This document shows positions 5,961-7,124 of a stretch of 7,124 nt of DNA, one piece after another; positions within the stretch are counted from its first letter, which is position 1, and each line of letters begins with the position of its first letter. The notes beneath the pieces are model-generated. The model saw nothing but the letters and a program-made list of their open reading frames with translations. It was not told where the DNA came from and ran no database searches. Made by a program: the position numbers and the translations under genes. This DNA is from CAZSIA01 sp045126355 (lineage in GTDB: Bacteria > Bacillota_I > Bacilli_A > Acholeplasmatales > Anaeroplasmataceae): positions 1-7,124 of the forward strand of contig JBGVOE010000086.1 in NCBI GenBank assembly GCA_045126355.1, read 5' to 3'.

Positions 5961-5997
5961 TAACTTACTTTGAATTAAAAAAGTAAGTTTTTATTTT
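5961..5997 (+). terminator. Rho-independent terminator of the CDF operon
   Basis: AACTTACTTT (5962-5971) pairs perfectly with AAAGTAAGTT (5980-5989) around an 8-base loop, followed by TTTATTTT (5990-5997). It begins 12 bases after the stop of the small membrane protein and separates this unit from the rpsF operon. Confidence 0.9.
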
Positions 5998-6007
5998 AAT
6001 AAAAATG

Positions 6008-6036
6008 TTGCTATTAAAATGTGTTTGTGATACAAT
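6008..6036 (+). promoter_or_regulatory. Sigma-A promoter of rpsF-ssb-rpsR
   Basis: TTGCTA (6008-6013) and TACAAT (6031-6036) are separated by 17 bases, with TGTGA just before the -10 box. The start point is predicted near 6043, giving a leader of about 70 bases. Confidence 0.8.
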
Positions 6037-6042
6037 ATATAA

Positions 6043-6113
6043 GCGCGTTAATGCGCAAGCCTTGCTTAATTGAAAAATATTAAGCCATTAGACCAGAAGG
6101 AGGTGCTCGTAAA
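6043..6113 (+). promoter_or_regulatory. Structured rpsF leader, possible S6:S18 autoregulatory RNA
   Basis: The leader opens with a GC hairpin (GCGCG 6043-6047 with TGCGC 6052-6056, loop TTAA). A second hairpin pairs GCTTAAT (6064-6070) with ATTAAGC (6079-6085). CCTT (6060-6063) next to it can pair with AAGG (6097-6100) of the ribosome site AAGGAGGTG (6097-6105), enclosing a large one-sided bulge 6086-6096 that contains GACC. In many bacteria the S6:S18 protein complex binds a bulged leader RNA of this layout in front of rpsF and represses its own operon. The base match to that motif is judged from memory, so the layout is seen and the identity is inferred. Confidence 0.5.
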
Positions 6114-6398
6114 ATGACAAAATATGAAGTTATGTATATCGTTCGAGCAAACTTAGATGAAGCAGGAATTAAAAGTGTTATCGCTGAATTAAGCGACGCA
6201 TTTACTTCTAACAATTCTACAGTTTTAGAATGCAAAGAACTTGGACTTAAAGACTTAGCTTATGAAATTAATCATATGCGTAAAGGTTATTATGTTTTAT
6301 TAAATGTTATGGCTACTGCTGAAGCATGTAACGAATTTACTCGTCGTGCTAACATTAATGAAGACGTAATGCGTCATATCGTAGTTAAAGCTGCGTAA
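6114..6398 (+). CDS. rpsF: 30S ribosomal protein S6
   Basis: A full-length S6 of 94 aa. The N-terminal YEVMYIVRANLD strand-helix, LKDLAYEINHMRKGYYVLLN in the middle, and the terminal ANINEDVMRHIVVK are all characteristic. S6 forms a pair with S18 on the platform of the 30S subunit, and the partner gene rpsR is two genes downstream. The ribosome site AAGGAGGTG (6097-6105) lies 8 bases from the ATG. First gene of the conserved rpsF-ssb-rpsR operon, with its own promoter and structured leader. Confidence 0.97.
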   Translation: MTKYEVMYIVRANLDEAGIKSVIAELSDAFTSNNSTVLECKELGLKDLAYEINHMRKGYYVLLNVMATAEACNEFTRRANINEDVMRHIVVKAA

Positions 6399-6412
6399 TA
6401 GGAGGTATAATT

Positions 6413-6862
6413 ATGATTAACCGAGTAGTATTAGTTGGTCGAATTACAAGAGACCCTGAAACTCAACAAACATCATCAGGTATTCCTTATGTACGTTTCA
6501 CTTTAGCTGTAAATCGTCCATTCAAAGATCAAAATGGTGAAAGACCAGCAGATTTTATTCCATGTGTTGCTTGGAGAAGCCAAGCAGAATTCATGTCTAA
6601 ATTTGTTCGTAAAGGTAACCAATTAGCAGTTGAAGGACGCATTCAAACAAATAGTTATGTAGACGCAAGCGGGAATAACCGTCAAGCAGTTGAAGTCTTA
6701 ATTGATTCTGTAAATAATTTAGAACCAGCTCCTAAAAATGACGGATATCAACCACAACCACCATTCGGTAATGGATTTCAACCAGTAAGAGAAACACCAA
6801 GTCATGTTCAAACACCAAGTCCAATGGAATTTGAAGTTTCTGAAGATGACTTACCATTCTAA
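6413..6862 (+). CDS. ssb: Single-stranded DNA-binding protein SSB
   Basis: The essential single-stranded DNA-binding protein of replication, recombination and repair, 149 aa. The OB-fold covers about residues 1-104 (MINRVVLVGRITRDPE, FTLAVNR, FIPCVAWRSQAEF with Trp54, GRIQTNSYVD). A flexible linker rich in Pro, Gln and Gly follows (105-138), and the acidic tip ends in EDDLPF (144-149), which docks partner proteins. The family works as a homotetramer. It begins 14 bases after the rpsF stop with a perfect AGGAGGT (6400-6406). Lying between rpsF and rpsR is the standard arrangement in Firmicutes. Confidence 0.97.
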   Translation: MINRVVLVGRITRDPETQQTSSGIPYVRFTLAVNRPFKDQNGERPADFIPCVAWRSQAEFMSKFVRKGNQLAVEGRIQTNSYVDASGNNRQAVEVLIDSVNNLEPAPKNDGYQPQPPFGNGFQPVRETPSHVQTPSPMEFEVSEDDLPF

Positions 6863-6879
6863 ACAAGGAGGAAAAAGTT

Positions 6880-7122
6880 ATGCAACAAGGATACAATCGT
6901 AACAATAACATGCGTCGTAGAAGAAAAGTATGTTATTTCACAACTAACAAAATTGAGCACATTGATTTTAAAGATGTTGAATTATTAAAAAGATTCATTT
7001 CTGATAGAGGTAAAATCTTATCTCGTCGTGTAACAGGTACATCTGCTAAATATCAACGTCAATTAGTTAAAGCAATCAAAAACGCTAGACATATGGCATT
7101 ATTACCATTCGTTAAAGAATAA
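6880..7122 (+). CDS. rpsR: 30S ribosomal protein S18
   Basis: A complete S18 of 80 aa, ending in TAA two bases before the window ends. The basic N-terminus (NNNMRRRRKVCYF), IDFKDVELLKRFISDRGKIL (28-47) and the signature SRRVTGTSAKYQRQLVKAIKNAR (48-70) are clear. Only one Cys (Cys18) is present, so this is the form without the zinc-binding Cys set. It binds S6 on the 30S platform. The ribosome site AAGGAGG (6865-6871) is 8 bases from the ATG. Downstream genes and the operon's terminator lie outside the window. Confidence 0.97.
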   Translation: MQQGYNRNNNMRRRRKVCYFTTNKIEHIDFKDVELLKRFISDRGKILSRRVTGTSAKYQRQLVKAIKNARHMALLPFVKE

Positions 7123-7124
7123 TA

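Noticed and set aside
1..7124. tRNA, rRNA, CRISPR array, insertion-sequence ends or replication origin
   Set aside because: No cloverleaf, no regularly spaced direct repeats, no transposase and no DnaA-box cluster were seen on reading both strands.

Overview
The window comes from an AT-rich, low-GC Gram-positive bacterium, most likely a member of the Bacilli in the broad sense (for example a Haloplasma, Turicibacter or Erysipelotrichales-like lineage). The reasons are strong AGGAGG-type ribosome sites, the rpsF-ssb-rpsR cluster, a class A penicillin-binding protein (so it has a cell wall), and a tiny YjcZ-like membrane peptide known from spore-forming Firmicutes. All eight Trp codons I can find are TGG, so a mycoplasma-type code is unlikely. 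Placement below class level is a guess.

Left part (1-1182): the window opens inside the 3' end of a group II intron (domains V and VI, ending at about 137). It lies directly before the tatD start codon, so the ribosome site of tatD is not next to its ATG. After tatD comes a 40-codon gene for a YjcZ-like single-span peptide. Its last 4 bases overlap the end of the convergent pbp gene. A strong intrinsic terminator for the rightward transcript is embedded, in antisense, in the pbp coding sequence.

Middle (1076-5997): a leftward class A PBP gene and a rightward four-gene unit diverge from a short intergenic region. That region holds a perfect 9-8-9 inverted repeat overlapping the predicted promoters. 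The rightward unit encodes a manganese-type CDF efflux transporter, an unrecognised two-span membrane protein, an orphan OmpR/PhoB-type response regulator and a small three-span PQ-loop/YgjV-like membrane protein. Spacing is 4, 10 and 12 bases, and a clear intrinsic terminator follows. This unit is the least explained part of the window. A plausible reading is metal or envelope homeostasis, but only the CDF gene gives functional evidence.

Right part (6008-7122): a good sigma-A promoter, a structured leader that may be the S6:S18 autoregulatory RNA, and the conserved rpsF-ssb-rpsR operon, complete to the rpsR stop codon. In Bacilli both tatD and rpsF-ssb-rpsR usually lie near the chromosomal origin, so the window is probably origin-proximal core chromosome carrying one mobile intron.
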